A stretch of DNA of 25,077 nt from a virus, in the IMG/VR virus record IMGVR_UViG_3300022900_000064, positions 1 to 25,077 of that record; one strand, written 5' to 3'. Positions within the stretch are counted from its first letter, which is position 1; the number at the start of each line of letters is the position of its first letter. Under the pieces are notes generated by a model. That model was not told where the DNA came from and did not search any database. It worked only from the letters and a program-made list of their open reading frames with translations. Positions 6,335 through 14,962 of the stretch are shown here, one piece after another. The translations under genes were made by a program, and so were the position numbers.

Positions 6335-7744
6335 ATGTCTTGGGATATCTTTAAAAATATGATGAAATCCTACATGGATAATCCCAATGGAGTTAAATCC
6401 AAAGAGGCATTTGCAAAACAATTTACTACTGCATACGATACGGCTATTAAACCAGGTAGTGTTGTAACTCGTGGTCTGGGTGGATTCCCACTACCAGTTG
6501 CAAAAGGTAATACCGAAGTAATGGAGAAGTTGATGATTTCGGCTTGTGCCATTGCATTTACTAAAAGTGAAACTGGAAAACATACTTGGTTAAAAGATAT
6601 AGGTAAGGCTGTAATTGGTTATTGGGGAGGTGCAACTTTATATCAAGTACCACCAATGATACCAGCATTATTTTCATTTGCAAATCTTGGATTAACAAGT
6701 GGGTTGGTATCTAATCCAGGTAAATGGCCAGATACTCCACCTGAACAACCTGTGGATGATTCAGGTACGTTTTTAGATTTATTTATTTCATATGCACAAC
6801 TGCATTTAACAACTCTTCAATTTAGTTGTAGTACCATTTCGTTATATCCTGGGTTTCCATTAATACCAGCATTGCCTGGATATATATCTTTAACTGGATA
6901 CACATTAACTCCTGCATCACCAACACCACCGTCTGCGATACAAGAACCTGGTCTTTTAGATAAAATAATTGAAAAGATTCAAGATATTTTCAATCAAGAT
7001 GATACTATGAGTCCAGAACAAATTGAATCTGCAAAAATAGAAGTTGCTGAAGCAGAAGTGGTGGTAAATGATGTAACATTACCTGAAGTTGGTAGAACAT
7101 CTGCATCGGAATATATTGGATTGAAGAAATCAGAAATATCAACTGGTAAGCTAAATGCATTACCTGTACCACTATCAAATGAAGAACTTGAGGCTATACA
7201 AGAAAATACTCCCGATAAATATAAATGTGAAGTTGGTTCTAAAATAGTTGCTATTGCTAAAAAAGATATCGGTATATTAGAAACTGGTACACCACCTGGT
7301 CTTAACTATGGTGGATTTCCTGGAGGGGTTCAGAACAATCGTAGGGGTAGGATTGATGATATGTTTGATAATGTTGGATTAGATAATCAATCAAAGGTTA
7401 GAAAAACGGGTAGTGGATATTATTGGTGTGCAGCTGCCGTATCAACTTGGTGGCAAGAAGCAGGATTAGAAACTCCAAATGGTGGGGCAAGTTGTGATAA
7501 TTGGATGAATTGGGGTAAATCAAAAGGATATTGGTCATCAGAACCTAAGATAGGTGCAGCAGTTCTATATGGTAGTTCATCAGATGCACATCACATTGGA
7601 ATAGTATCTGCAGTATTACCAAATGGTTCCTTTACCACAATAGAAGGAAATACAAGTGGTGGTGGGTTTAGTAGAAATGGTTGTGGGGTATTCTTAAAAA
7701 CTCCAAAAAAATATTTAGGATTTGTAATACCACCTGGCTGTTAA
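6335..7744 (+). CDS. Tail-associated lysin: baseplate domain fused to a CHAP peptidoglycan hydrolase
   Basis: A 469-residue two-part protein. Residues 1-130 (MSWDIFKNMMKSYM start, GNTEVMEKLM, then GKAVIGYWGGATL and PPMIPALFSF) look like a virion-specific attachment region with hydrophobic segments. A Pro-rich stretch (about 131-205) and an acidic helix (about 205-245) link it to a C-terminal CHAP domain (about 297-469): nucleophile Cys365 in GYYWCAAAVSTWW, candidate His419/His420 in AHHIGIV, and Glu437/Asn439 in IEGNTSGGG. CHAP enzymes cut peptide bonds or the amide link in peptidoglycan. Directly downstream of a hub protein that lacks lysozyme, it probably makes the wall opening during infection. 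No signal peptide, which fits a virion enzyme rather than an exported one. Confidence 0.82.
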   Translation: MSWDIFKNMMKSYMDNPNGVKSKEAFAKQFTTAYDTAIKPGSVVTRGLGGFPLPVAKGNTEVMEKLMISACAIAFTKSETGKHTWLKDIGKAVIGYWGGATLYQVPPMIPALFSFANLGLTSGLVSNPGKWPDTPPEQPVDDSGTFLDLFISYAQLHLTTLQFSCSTISLYPGFPLIPALPGYISLTGYTLTPASPTPPSAIQEPGLLDKIIEKIQDIFNQDDTMSPEQIESAKIEVAEAEVVVNDVTLPEVGRTSASEYIGLKKSEISTGKLNALPVPLSNEELEAIQENTPDKYKCEVGSKIVAIAKKDIGILETGTPPGLNYGGFPGGVQNNRRGRIDDMFDNVGLDNQSKVRKTGSGYYWCAAAVSTWWQEAGLETPNGGASCDNWMNWGKSKGYWSSEPKIGAAVLYGSSSDAHHIGIVSAVLPNGSFTTIEGNTSGGGFSRNGCGVFLKTPKKYLGFVIPPGC

Positions 7745-7766
7745 AAAACTATAAACTCAACGAGAA

Positions 7767-7776
7767 TATATTTATA
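7767..7776 (+). promoter_or_regulatory. Candidate phage late promoter (TATATTTATA), copy 3
   Basis: Exact TATATTTATA in the 57-base gap after the CHAP gene, 25 bases before the ATG at 7802. No terminator precedes it, so it would boost rather than isolate the downstream genes. Confidence 0.65.
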
Positions 7777-7801
7777 TTAAGATAATAACAAAATATTTAA
7801 A

Positions 7802-8440
7802 ATGGATTCAAAAAAATTAGCAAAACTAATTAAAGTAATCGTAGAAGCTGAAGTAGCTAAGAAACAAGAACAATTTCTTTCTAAAACCTTCCCTAAGATA
7901 TTAGAGGAAGAAGTAAATCGTAGAGTCAAAAAGGCTCTAACAGAGGTGAAGGGGGGTGTTTCTGCGTCCTCGGCAAAAGTTGTTGAGGAGGTAGACCCGT
8001 TCGAAGCAGCTAATCAAGTTCTACAACAAGAAAGAACACAAGTTCAAGAACAAAGAAAATTCACTAAGAACCCAGTTCTTAATGATATATTGAATCAAAC
8101 ACAACCATTTAGTTCAGCACAAAGAAGTGGTGGACAAGTTGGTAGTAGTGGTGCATCTGTATTAGATAGATTACCACAACAACAGATTCAAGAAAATACA
8201 CACATACCATCTTACATGGATGCTGAACCAGATATTGACCAAACAATTAATATGGGTTCATCATTAGGTGCAGGTGGAACTGATGCTCTAAGAGCTCAGA
8301 TGGCTCATAAAATGGGCTATGGTGATGTGAGTTCCCAAGGTGGACCAAAAAGAGGATTAGGTGTATCAACTGGCTTAGCAGCATTGGATAGAGTATTGAA
8401 TAGAGATAATTCTGAACTTGTAAAAAAGTTTAAAAGATAA
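7802..8440 (+). CDS. Probable virion protein of unknown function
   Basis: A 212-residue protein with a basic helical N-terminus (about 3-50, KKLAKLIKVIVEAEVAKKQ), a Gln-rich charged middle (about 64-100), and a low-complexity Ser/Gly/Gln region (about 100-185). The C-terminus (about 188-212, STGLAALDRVLNRDNSELVK) is again helical. No enzyme motif or membrane segment. It has its own late-type promoter and lies between the tail lysin and gp25, so a baseplate or assembly role is likely, though the disordered composition could also suit a scaffold or chaperone. Not recognised. Confidence 0.7.
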   Translation: MDSKKLAKLIKVIVEAEVAKKQEQFLSKTFPKILEEEVNRRVKKALTEVKGGVSASSAKVVEEVDPFEAANQVLQQERTQVQEQRKFTKNPVLNDILNQTQPFSSAQRSGGQVGSSGASVLDRLPQQQIQENTHIPSYMDAEPDIDQTINMGSSLGAGGTDALRAQMAHKMGYGDVSSQGGPKRGLGVSTGLAALDRVLNRDNSELVKKFKR

Positions 8441-8551
8441 ATGCAAGAAATTCTAACCATACTTGTCGTGGGATATTCTATCAATATTTTGATAGGAATA
8501 TTCAGAGATGATAAGTGCGGGTGTAATGATTGTAATTGTGGAGATAAATAA
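8441..8551 (+). CDS. 36-residue membrane peptide with Cys-rich tail
   Basis: A short open frame fills the space between the 212-residue protein (its ATG directly follows the TAA) and gp25 (two bases after its own TAA). It encodes one hydrophobic segment (residues 4-21, ILTILVVGYSINILIGIF) followed by a polar tail DDKCGCNDCNCGDK with four Cys at 26, 28, 31 and 33. The perfect gene packing and sensible membrane-plus-tail structure support it as a real gene. The Cys cluster could bind a metal or form disulfides. No function recognised. Confidence 0.65.
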   Translation: MQEILTILVVGYSINILIGIFRDDKCGCNDCNCGDK

Positions 8552-8553
8552 AA

Positions 8554-8985
8554 ATGGCATATGTAATTGGTAGAAAAGTTGTAAAGGATACTGAATCAGA
8601 TTTTGATTCTTTTGCATATGGAATTGCATCGCCCACCAAACGTGGTGCAGTAATGTTTGAACAAACATTTACTTCATATGATGCAGCTAAGAGTAATCTT
8701 AGAAATTTAATGTTAACTGCTCGTGGTGAACGAGTAATGCAACCTGAGTTTGGTACTGGGTTACATGAACTATTATTCGAACCATTTGATGATACGTATG
8801 AGAGTAGGTTGCAAGAAATGATAACTCAATCTGTAAATTTTTGGTTACCATATATTACCATAGAATCAATTGAAGTTGATATGAGTGATGAAATGAAAGA
8901 TAGACATACAGCAAATGTTAGCATACAATTCACAGTTGGTAATGATATAGAAACACAAGAAATAACCTTTACAGTACAGGGATAA
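8554..8985 (+). CDS. 25: Baseplate wedge protein gp25
   Basis: A 143-residue protein of the GPW/gp25 family (T4 gp25 is 132 residues), a component of the baseplate wedge and of the sheath-initiating complex in contractile tails. The family signature is at residues 54-77: LTARGERVMQPEFGTGLHEL followed by LFEP. The C-terminal half (about 98-143) shows the strands IESIEVDM and ANVSIQFTVGN. It sits two bases after the 36-residue membrane peptide and six bases before gp6, the partner it contacts in the T4 wedge. Confidence 0.93.
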   Translation: MAYVIGRKVVKDTESDFDSFAYGIASPTKRGAVMFEQTFTSYDAAKSNLRNLMLTARGERVMQPEFGTGLHELLFEPFDDTYESRLQEMITQSVNFWLPYITIESIEVDMSDEMKDRHTANVSIQFTVGNDIETQEITFTVQG

Positions 8986-8991
8986 TACAAT

Positions 8992-11007
8992 ATGGCACTT
9001 AATAGTACAAATAAAAAAAATAAGGGTAGGGATATAAAGTATCTTAATAAAGATTTTGGACAATTCAGACAAAATCTAATTGAATACTCTAAAACATATT
9101 TTCCACAAACTTATACTGATTTTAACGAATCGTCACCTGGTATGATGTTCATAGAAATGGCATCATATCTTGGTGATGTTCTTGGATATTATATTGATGA
9201 TACTTTAAAAGAATCATTAATGACAACTGCTGAAGATAAAACTAATATAATGGCTTTATCACAATATTTGGGTTACAAACCAAAGGTAACTTCACCTGCA
9301 GTTGTTAAATTAGCAGTTTATCAAAGAGTTGGTGTATTAAATGCACAAACAAATCCAGAACCCAATACTGCTTATCTATTAAGAATTAAAGAAGGAATGA
9401 GTGTAGTTTCCAATACGGGAGTTTCATTTAGAACAACTGAATTGGTAGACTTTTCAGATGACATTGATAGAGAAGTGACCATATATAATCGTGATAGTCA
9501 AGGATATCCTGCAAATTATCTTATTAAGAAATATGTAAATGCAATTTCTGCAGAATTAAGAAGTGTTACAAAAACATTTACAAGTGCTGAACAGTTTTCT
9601 AAAATAGAAATTGGAGATAACAATGTAATTCAGATTTACGATGTTCGTGACACAAGTGGTAACAAATGGTATGAAGTACCATATCTTGCACAAGAAATGG
9701 TTTATGTTGATTATGCTAATACAGAACAATATGATAAAGATTTAGCACAATTTAAAGATTCGGTTCCAAGTATTTTAAAATTAACAAAAACATCGAGAAG
9801 ATTTACGGTTCAAGTAAATGAAGATAATACTACATCATTAGTATTTGGTGGAGGTAACTCTACTACATCAGATGAGACATTAATACCTAATTTTAAAAAT
9901 GTTGGATTAGGATTGAATTCATCTATTGATAATCTTGGAGCATCATTCGACCCTTCTAATTTTTTAAAAACTAAATCATACGGTCAGGCACCGGCAAATA
10001 CAACATTAACAGTTAGATATTTAGTTGGTGGTGGTGTTGAATCAAATGTAAGTGCAGGTGAATTAACAACGATAGATAGTATAGAATATGACGAAGATAC
10101 TACTATTTTTGATGCAGCTGAATTATCAATATATAACTCATACAAATCATCAATTGCAGTTGAAAATGAAGAACCTGCAACAGGTGGTAGAGGTTCGGAA
10201 ACTATTGATGAAATTAGAGAAAACTCTTTAGCTAACTTTGGTTCACAGAACAGAGCTGTAACTCGTAACGATTATCAAGTACGAGCTTTATCATTACCAT
10301 CCAAGTATGGTGGAATTGCAAAAGTATATTGTGCACCAGATGGAGAATTGGATAATAATTCACCTTCATCGATTCTAACAGACCCAAACTCTTTACAACA
10401 ATTTACTGAGTTAGTATTATCATTAAAAGAAAAAGAAGGTATAACTGAAAAAGAAATACAGAATCAAGTAAATACATTCTTATCAGGAAAACAATCTGAT
10501 TCTAAAGAGAAGAATAATCCATTTGCAATTAACTTATATGTTCTTGGGTATGATTCTACTAAAAAATTATCTACACTTAATCAGGCAATTAAAGAAAACC
10601 TAAAAACTTACTTAGGTGAATATCGATTGTTAACAGATGGTGTAAATTTATTAAATGGATTCATTATTAACATAGGTGTTGATTTTGAAATCCGTGTATA
10701 TGGTGGATATAATAAACGAGAAGTTCTTGTTAAGTGTATTTCAGAGATACAAAACTACTTTAATATTGATAATTGGACTTTCAATATGCCAATAAACCTT
10801 TCTGAATTAGAATTGATTATTGCAGGTGTTGAGGGAGTACAATCAGTACCAAAGTGTGAAATTGTAAATAAGTGTAAAGGTAGTTATTCGAATGTTTCAT
10901 ATAACATTCAATCGGCAACTAAAAATAAAATGGTATATCCTTCATTAGACCCATCGGTGTTTGAAGTGAAGTACCCAAACAAAGATATAAAAGGGAGGGT
11001 TGTTTAA
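8992..11007 (+). CDS. 6: Baseplate wedge protein gp6
   Basis: A 671-residue protein, close to the 660 of T4 gp6, the dimer-forming wedge protein of the inner baseplate ring (related to baseplate protein J). Residues 19-95 carry the usual opening: DFGQFRQNLIEYSKTYFP, DFNESSPGMMFIEMASYLGD, YYIDDTLKESLM and LSQYLGYKP. The middle has GGRGSETIDEIRENSLANF and FGSQNRAVTRNDY (about 398-425), typical of baseplate J-like proteins. The C-terminus contains a ferredoxin-like stretch (about 560-620) that could match the J-like end domain. It lies directly after gp25 and overlaps the next start by one base (TTTAATG). Confidence 0.92.
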   Translation: MALNSTNKKNKGRDIKYLNKDFGQFRQNLIEYSKTYFPQTYTDFNESSPGMMFIEMASYLGDVLGYYIDDTLKESLMTTAEDKTNIMALSQYLGYKPKVTSPAVVKLAVYQRVGVLNAQTNPEPNTAYLLRIKEGMSVVSNTGVSFRTTELVDFSDDIDREVTIYNRDSQGYPANYLIKKYVNAISAELRSVTKTFTSAEQFSKIEIGDNNVIQIYDVRDTSGNKWYEVPYLAQEMVYVDYANTEQYDKDLAQFKDSVPSILKLTKTSRRFTVQVNEDNTTSLVFGGGNSTTSDETLIPNFKNVGLGLNSSIDNLGASFDPSNFLKTKSYGQAPANTTLTVRYLVGGGVESNVSAGELTTIDSIEYDEDTTIFDAAELSIYNSYKSSIAVENEEPATGGRGSETIDEIRENSLANFGSQNRAVTRNDYQVRALSLPSKYGGIAKVYCAPDGELDNNSPSSILTDPNSLQQFTELVLSLKEKEGITEKEIQNQVNTFLSGKQSDSKEKNNPFAINLYVLGYDSTKKLSTLNQAIKENLKTYLGEYRLLTDGVNLLNGFIINIGVDFEIRVYGGYNKREVLVKCISEIQNYFNIDNWTFNMPINLSELELIIAGVEGVQSVPKCEIVNKCKGSYSNVSYNIQSATKNKMVYPSLDPSVFEVKYPNKDIKGRVV

Positions 11008-12065
11008 TGTATCAGTTTTTAACAGCATCAAAAGATGCAACCATATACTTACAACAACCAGCACAGAATACTGGTTTAGATGAGATATTAGAAGTTTCCA
11101 AAACTTATTATGGAAACTTAAAAGATATTGCACATTCGTTAATTAAGTTTGATACCAATTCATTATCATCATCACTTGTAAGTGGTGAGGTAACTATGAG
11201 TTCGGCAGAATTAATTCTAAGGGAATGTGAATCTTCTGAAATACCAGTTGATTATACAATCTTCGCACATCCAATTTATCAAGATTGGGATATGGGAATC
11301 GGAACTCGTTTCGATGAGATTTCTACTGATGGTGTAACTTGGAATACAAAAACCACAGGAACTGATTGGTTAGAAGGTGTATATGAAAGTGGTACAACTG
11401 GTTCCTTTAATGGTAAAGGTGGTACGTGGTACACTTCATCAGTTGCAACCCAATCATTCTCATACGAAACTTCAGATGTAGTTATGGATGTTATTACTCC
11501 ACTACAATCTTGGTTAGATGGCTCACTTCCAAATAATGGATGGATTATCAAACACGATTCTAATTTAGAAAATGATACTGAAGATTATGGACAACTAAAA
11601 TTCTTTGGTAAAGAAACTAATACAATCTATCAACCTAAATTAAGAATTGGTTGGGATGATTCTACCTTTGAGACTGGTTCTCTTACTGAACTTACCTCTG
11701 ATGATATTCACGTAACGTTTAAGAGATTAAAAACAAGATATAAGGTTGGTAGTTCACCTGAGATTAGAGTGTTCGGTAGAGAGAAGTATCCACTTAAAAC
11801 ATATACTAATCTATATGCTTACAACGATGTGAAATTCTTACCTTCAACTACTTATTATCAAGTGAAAGATGTAATTACTGATGAAGTGATTATTCCTTTT
11901 TCAGATTATACAAAAGTAAGTTGTGATTCTAATGGTAACTTCTTTAAACTCAATTTAAAAAATTGGGAAACACAAAGAGATTATTATTTAGAAATCAAAG
12001 TTGAAAGAGATGGCGTGGTTGAATACTTTGAAGATAAAGATTTAACTTTTACAATAGAAAAGTAA
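11007..12065 (+). CDS. DNRLRE-like virion protein, probable baseplate or fibre component
   Basis: A 352-residue protein. Its first about 215 residues follow the pattern of DNRLRE/CBM96-type β-sandwich domains: ASKDATIYLQQP, a KFDTNSL segment near the first third, AELILRECE, IYQDWDMGIGTRFDEI, then strands ending LKFFGKE and PKLRIGWDD. These domains are usually found in secreted or surface proteins and may bind glycans. The remaining about 130 residues are further β-structure. T4 has gp7 and gp8 after gp6; this protein is not recognisably either. It starts on the last base of the gp6 stop and ends three bases before the next gene. Domain assignment is by pattern only. Confidence 0.6.
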   Translation: MYQFLTASKDATIYLQQPAQNTGLDEILEVSKTYYGNLKDIAHSLIKFDTNSLSSSLVSGEVTMSSAELILRECESSEIPVDYTIFAHPIYQDWDMGIGTRFDEISTDGVTWNTKTTGTDWLEGVYESGTTGSFNGKGGTWYTSSVATQSFSYETSDVVMDVITPLQSWLDGSLPNNGWIIKHDSNLENDTEDYGQLKFFGKETNTIYQPKLRIGWDDSTFETGSLTELTSDDIHVTFKRLKTRYKVGSSPEIRVFGREKYPLKTYTNLYAYNDVKFLPSTTYYQVKDVITDEVIIPFSDYTKVSCDSNGNFFKLNLKNWETQRDYYLEIKVERDGVVEYFEDKDLTFTIEK

Positions 12066-12068
12066 TAA

Positions 12069-13235
12069 ATGGCAATAGATAATCAATTTAGAATAGGTGA
12101 GTTAATCAGTAGTGGTTCTCGTGCTATCGTTTCCAAAGACGAAGTATCGGGTAATCATACATTTACCATTGGTTCTAAAGAAACAGTTGATACCCCATAT
12201 CCACATATCAAAGGTGAACGAGATGGTGAATTAACTGGTAGAATTGAAAAACCAAAATATACAGAAGAGGAGCTTGTAAAGGCAGTTGATACTGAGGTTG
12301 ATGAACTTATTGGCCCACCAAAGAAAGAAAAACCACCAGTTGTTCCTAAACCATTATATGATGATTTAAGAAGATTATATGATGAACGTGGTGTTCGTAT
12401 TAATGAATTGGAATCGATAATCCTAGACTTAGAAGCTGAAGTGGAATCACTTCGAGCTGAAGTAGAATCCTTAATGATTCAAATGGATGCATTATCATTA
12501 CAAACTGCTGCAGCACAAAACGAGGCCCAAGCAACCAATGATAGATATATATCACTCCTACAAGATTTTTCAAGTGCAATTGTAAAGTCAACTAAAGAAG
12601 GTATTGAAAGAGTTTCTCTTAAAGCTCAAACAGAAGGTTTAATAGCACAGAAAGAATCTCTACGAGAGCAGTTAAAATCACTTAATTTAATTGTATCAAA
12701 TTTACAATCTCAATTAAGTGGAGCAGCAGCAGAATCATCTGCAGCAGCATCAGGGTTAGTACCAACTACTTCTAATGAAACATTCTATGGATTTGAACAA
12801 GGACAGCCAGTTGATGATGCATGGAAGGCTCAAGATATTGGTTGGACAACTATGAGAGATAACGGTGGTAAGAAAGATGGTTCTGCTGGTAAGGTTATTA
12901 TTCAAAACCTTAGAGATGAAAATGTACCAATTACTCAACTTAAAATTAATGTTGACAAGGGAAATATACTGGGTAGTGTAAGGCCTATATTAGGATTTGG
13001 TTCAGGTGTAAGTTCTACAAGAACAACTAATATTGAGCAAGGTGCAAAAGAACAATTTGATTTATATTTCAATATCCAATTAGGTGGTACAGGTGACTCG
13101 AAACCAAAACCTAGAGGTTCTTGGCAATCGGCTAGAGATTATCAAGGTACCTTTACCATTGATATAATTTATGACGATGGATTTACTGAAACTATTGATG
13201 CAACATGGGGTCTTAGAAAAAATAGAGGGTCTTAG
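12069..13235 (+). CDS. Coiled-coil tail or fibre protein
   Basis: A 388-residue protein. Residues 1-75 are polar; a Pro/Lys-rich linker (about 80-95) precedes a long coiled coil (about 100-225, with LEAEVESLRAEVESL and ESLREQLKSLNLIVSNLQSQ), then an Ala/Ser hinge and a β-rich C-terminal domain (about 240-388). This head-rod-head plan suits a trimeric fibre or spike. No enzyme motif. Its last codons lie in a 19-base tandem duplication (13209-13246) that moved the stop codon: a single-copy version would end GLRKNRG, the present one ends GLRKNRGS. Function beyond a structural role is not recognised. Confidence 0.7.
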   Translation: MAIDNQFRIGELISSGSRAIVSKDEVSGNHTFTIGSKETVDTPYPHIKGERDGELTGRIEKPKYTEEELVKAVDTEVDELIGPPKKEKPPVVPKPLYDDLRRLYDERGVRINELESIILDLEAEVESLRAEVESLMIQMDALSLQTAAAQNEAQATNDRYISLLQDFSSAIVKSTKEGIERVSLKAQTEGLIAQKESLREQLKSLNLIVSNLQSQLSGAAAESSAAASGLVPTTSNETFYGFEQGQPVDDAWKAQDIGWTTMRDNGGKKDGSAGKVIIQNLRDENVPITQLKINVDKGNILGSVRPILGFGSGVSSTRTTNIEQGAKEQFDLYFNIQLGGTGDSKPKPRGSWQSARDYQGTFTIDIIYDDGFTETIDATWGLRKNRGS

Positions 13236-13246
13236 AAAAAATAGAG
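13209..13246 (+). repeat. Perfect 19-bp tandem duplication at the end of a gene
   Basis: The unit GGTCTTAGAAAAAATAGAG occurs at 13209-13227 and 13228-13246 without a mismatch. Because 19 is not a multiple of three, the second copy is out of frame and supplies the TAG at 13233-13235. In the frame of the second copy the original ending (AGA GGA TAA, 13243-13251) is still intact, four bases before the next ATG. Confidence 0.95.
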
Positions 13247-13255
13247 GATAATTAA

Positions 13256-14962
13256 ATGGCAATCAGTAACTTTAAAAAAGTAGAAGATAACAAGGGTTAT
13301 CTCGTTAATGACAAAGATAGAAAAATCTTTGAGAGAGAAATCTCCAAAGGTTACTTTGGCATGAACATAGGTGATACTATTGAATTTATCTTATATGATT
13401 CAAGTGATAATCCTTTACCGCAAGAATCTGCAAAAGGTAAGACCGTACGATATATTGAGTATAATGATGATACGGAAAAAACTTATTTTGGTAAAACTCA
13501 AATCAATAAACAAAATATAAAATCTAACGGAGCTGAAGAATTCTTTATTGATACTGAAAAGTTGATTAAAGAGGCTGGATACTCTAATGGTATTTTCAAA
13601 TCTCAAGTTTCTTTGTTGAATAGAAGATTGGGTTCTGATGGTAGAGAAAATGATACAACATGGATACATGAAATTTCTCCGTCAAGAACTGAGATTAGAA
13701 TTTTACCAACCATCGATTCGGATGGAAAAGTAAATTCAGATTTAGAAGCAAGATACGAATGTTTGGTCCAAGGAAAAACTTTTTCTGCAGATGTATTTCC
13801 ATTATTGGATGAGTTTGTAGAACAATTTGATGTTCAGAAAACTTTGGAATCAATGTTAACCTTAAAAGGAATTGTATCATCTGGACAAAATTATATTAAC
13901 TTAATTAAAGAAGAATTCAAAATAACTAACTTTGAAATCTTTTTACAAAACGTTAAAGATAAATTCGTTCAAGCAGTTAATCATTATAAAGGTAATAGAG
14001 AATCCAATATCTTATCAAATAGATATGGTCAACCTTTGCAAACTACACCTCAACTATGTTTCGGTTCAAATGAGATAATGGATACCATTACTACGATTGC
14101 TAGTAATTGTATTGAATATTATTTACCAAAAAGAAATATACAAGAAGAAACTTCATTAACCATAGAACAACAAGAAACGTTGGATGAGGTTGGTAGGATT
14201 CTAAAAACTGTAACAGGTAATTCAAAATATAAATCAACTATACCAGAATCAGTATCTGCTAAAGTTGTTGGTTGTAAATCAGAAAATGCATTGAACAGAA
14301 ACATGAATGCAGATATTCATGATGAGTCATTATGTGTATATCCTGCTAAAGATGATGAAGGACCTGTTCAATTAGACCCACCACCACCACCTCCACCTAA
14401 ACCGGTGTTGTGTAATGATTCAAATGCATTAAATTTTGGATTGGAAGGGAGATGTATCTATGCACCACCAAAGGATGATAGACCAATTGAAGTTTTTCCA
14501 GACCTTGAATATGATACATCAATTTTAATTAAAAATAATACAACATATGTAATACCACTTGGTGAAAGAGAAAAGAATACTACAAAATCACCTAACATCT
14601 TTACAGACCAACGAGATATAAATGTTCGTGGGATTGGTTTTGATGATGAAGTGAGAATGGAAAACATCAATGGAGTTGCTCAAATAGCAAATACACAAAC
14701 CAATGATAGAATTGCAAACGCACAACAAAGATTAGTTGGTGGTACTGGTGATTTATCAATTCCATTAGGTAGAACACCTGGAACATCAGTTGTTGCTCAA
14801 CCAAACCCAAATATAAATAAGGTAGTTGAAACTGGTAGAGGAAACTATACTGCAAATGAACAACTTGCTGCAAGAGAACGATTGTTGAGTGGACAGAAAT
14901 CAACTAAACCAGTAACTAAGGTTACTGCTAAAAAACAAACAACTAAAGGGAGAGAAGTATAA
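13256..14962 (+). CDS. Tail/baseplate protein with two GCTDP-like Cys motifs
   Basis: A 568-residue protein. Residues 1-325 are an α/β region with no motif I recognise (start NFKKVEDNKGYLVNDKDRKI). Two related segments follow: Cys340-Cys360 (GCKSENALNRNMNADIHDES then LCVYP) and Cys386-Cys400 (CNDSNALNFGLEGRCIYAPP), separated by seven prolines (375-381). They resemble degenerate copies of the GCTDPxAxNYNPxAxxDDGSC motif found on the surface proteins of many marine Bacteroidota. The C-terminal about 150 residues are polar and end in a Lys/Thr-rich basic tail. It begins 21 bases after the previous stop and its TAA overlaps the next ATG. Probable structural protein; role of the Cys motifs unknown. 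Confidence 0.7.
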   Translation: MAISNFKKVEDNKGYLVNDKDRKIFEREISKGYFGMNIGDTIEFILYDSSDNPLPQESAKGKTVRYIEYNDDTEKTYFGKTQINKQNIKSNGAEEFFIDTEKLIKEAGYSNGIFKSQVSLLNRRLGSDGRENDTTWIHEISPSRTEIRILPTIDSDGKVNSDLEARYECLVQGKTFSADVFPLLDEFVEQFDVQKTLESMLTLKGIVSSGQNYINLIKEEFKITNFEIFLQNVKDKFVQAVNHYKGNRESNILSNRYGQPLQTTPQLCFGSNEIMDTITTIASNCIEYYLPKRNIQEETSLTIEQQETLDEVGRILKTVTGNSKYKSTIPESVSAKVVGCKSENALNRNMNADIHDESLCVYPAKDDEGPVQLDPPPPPPPKPVLCNDSNALNFGLEGRCIYAPPKDDRPIEVFPDLEYDTSILIKNNTTYVIPLGEREKNTTKSPNIFTDQRDINVRGIGFDDEVRMENINGVAQIANTQTNDRIANAQQRLVGGTGDLSIPLGRTPGTSVVAQPNPNINKVVETGRGNYTANEQLAARERLLSGQKSTKPVTKVTAKKQTTKGREV

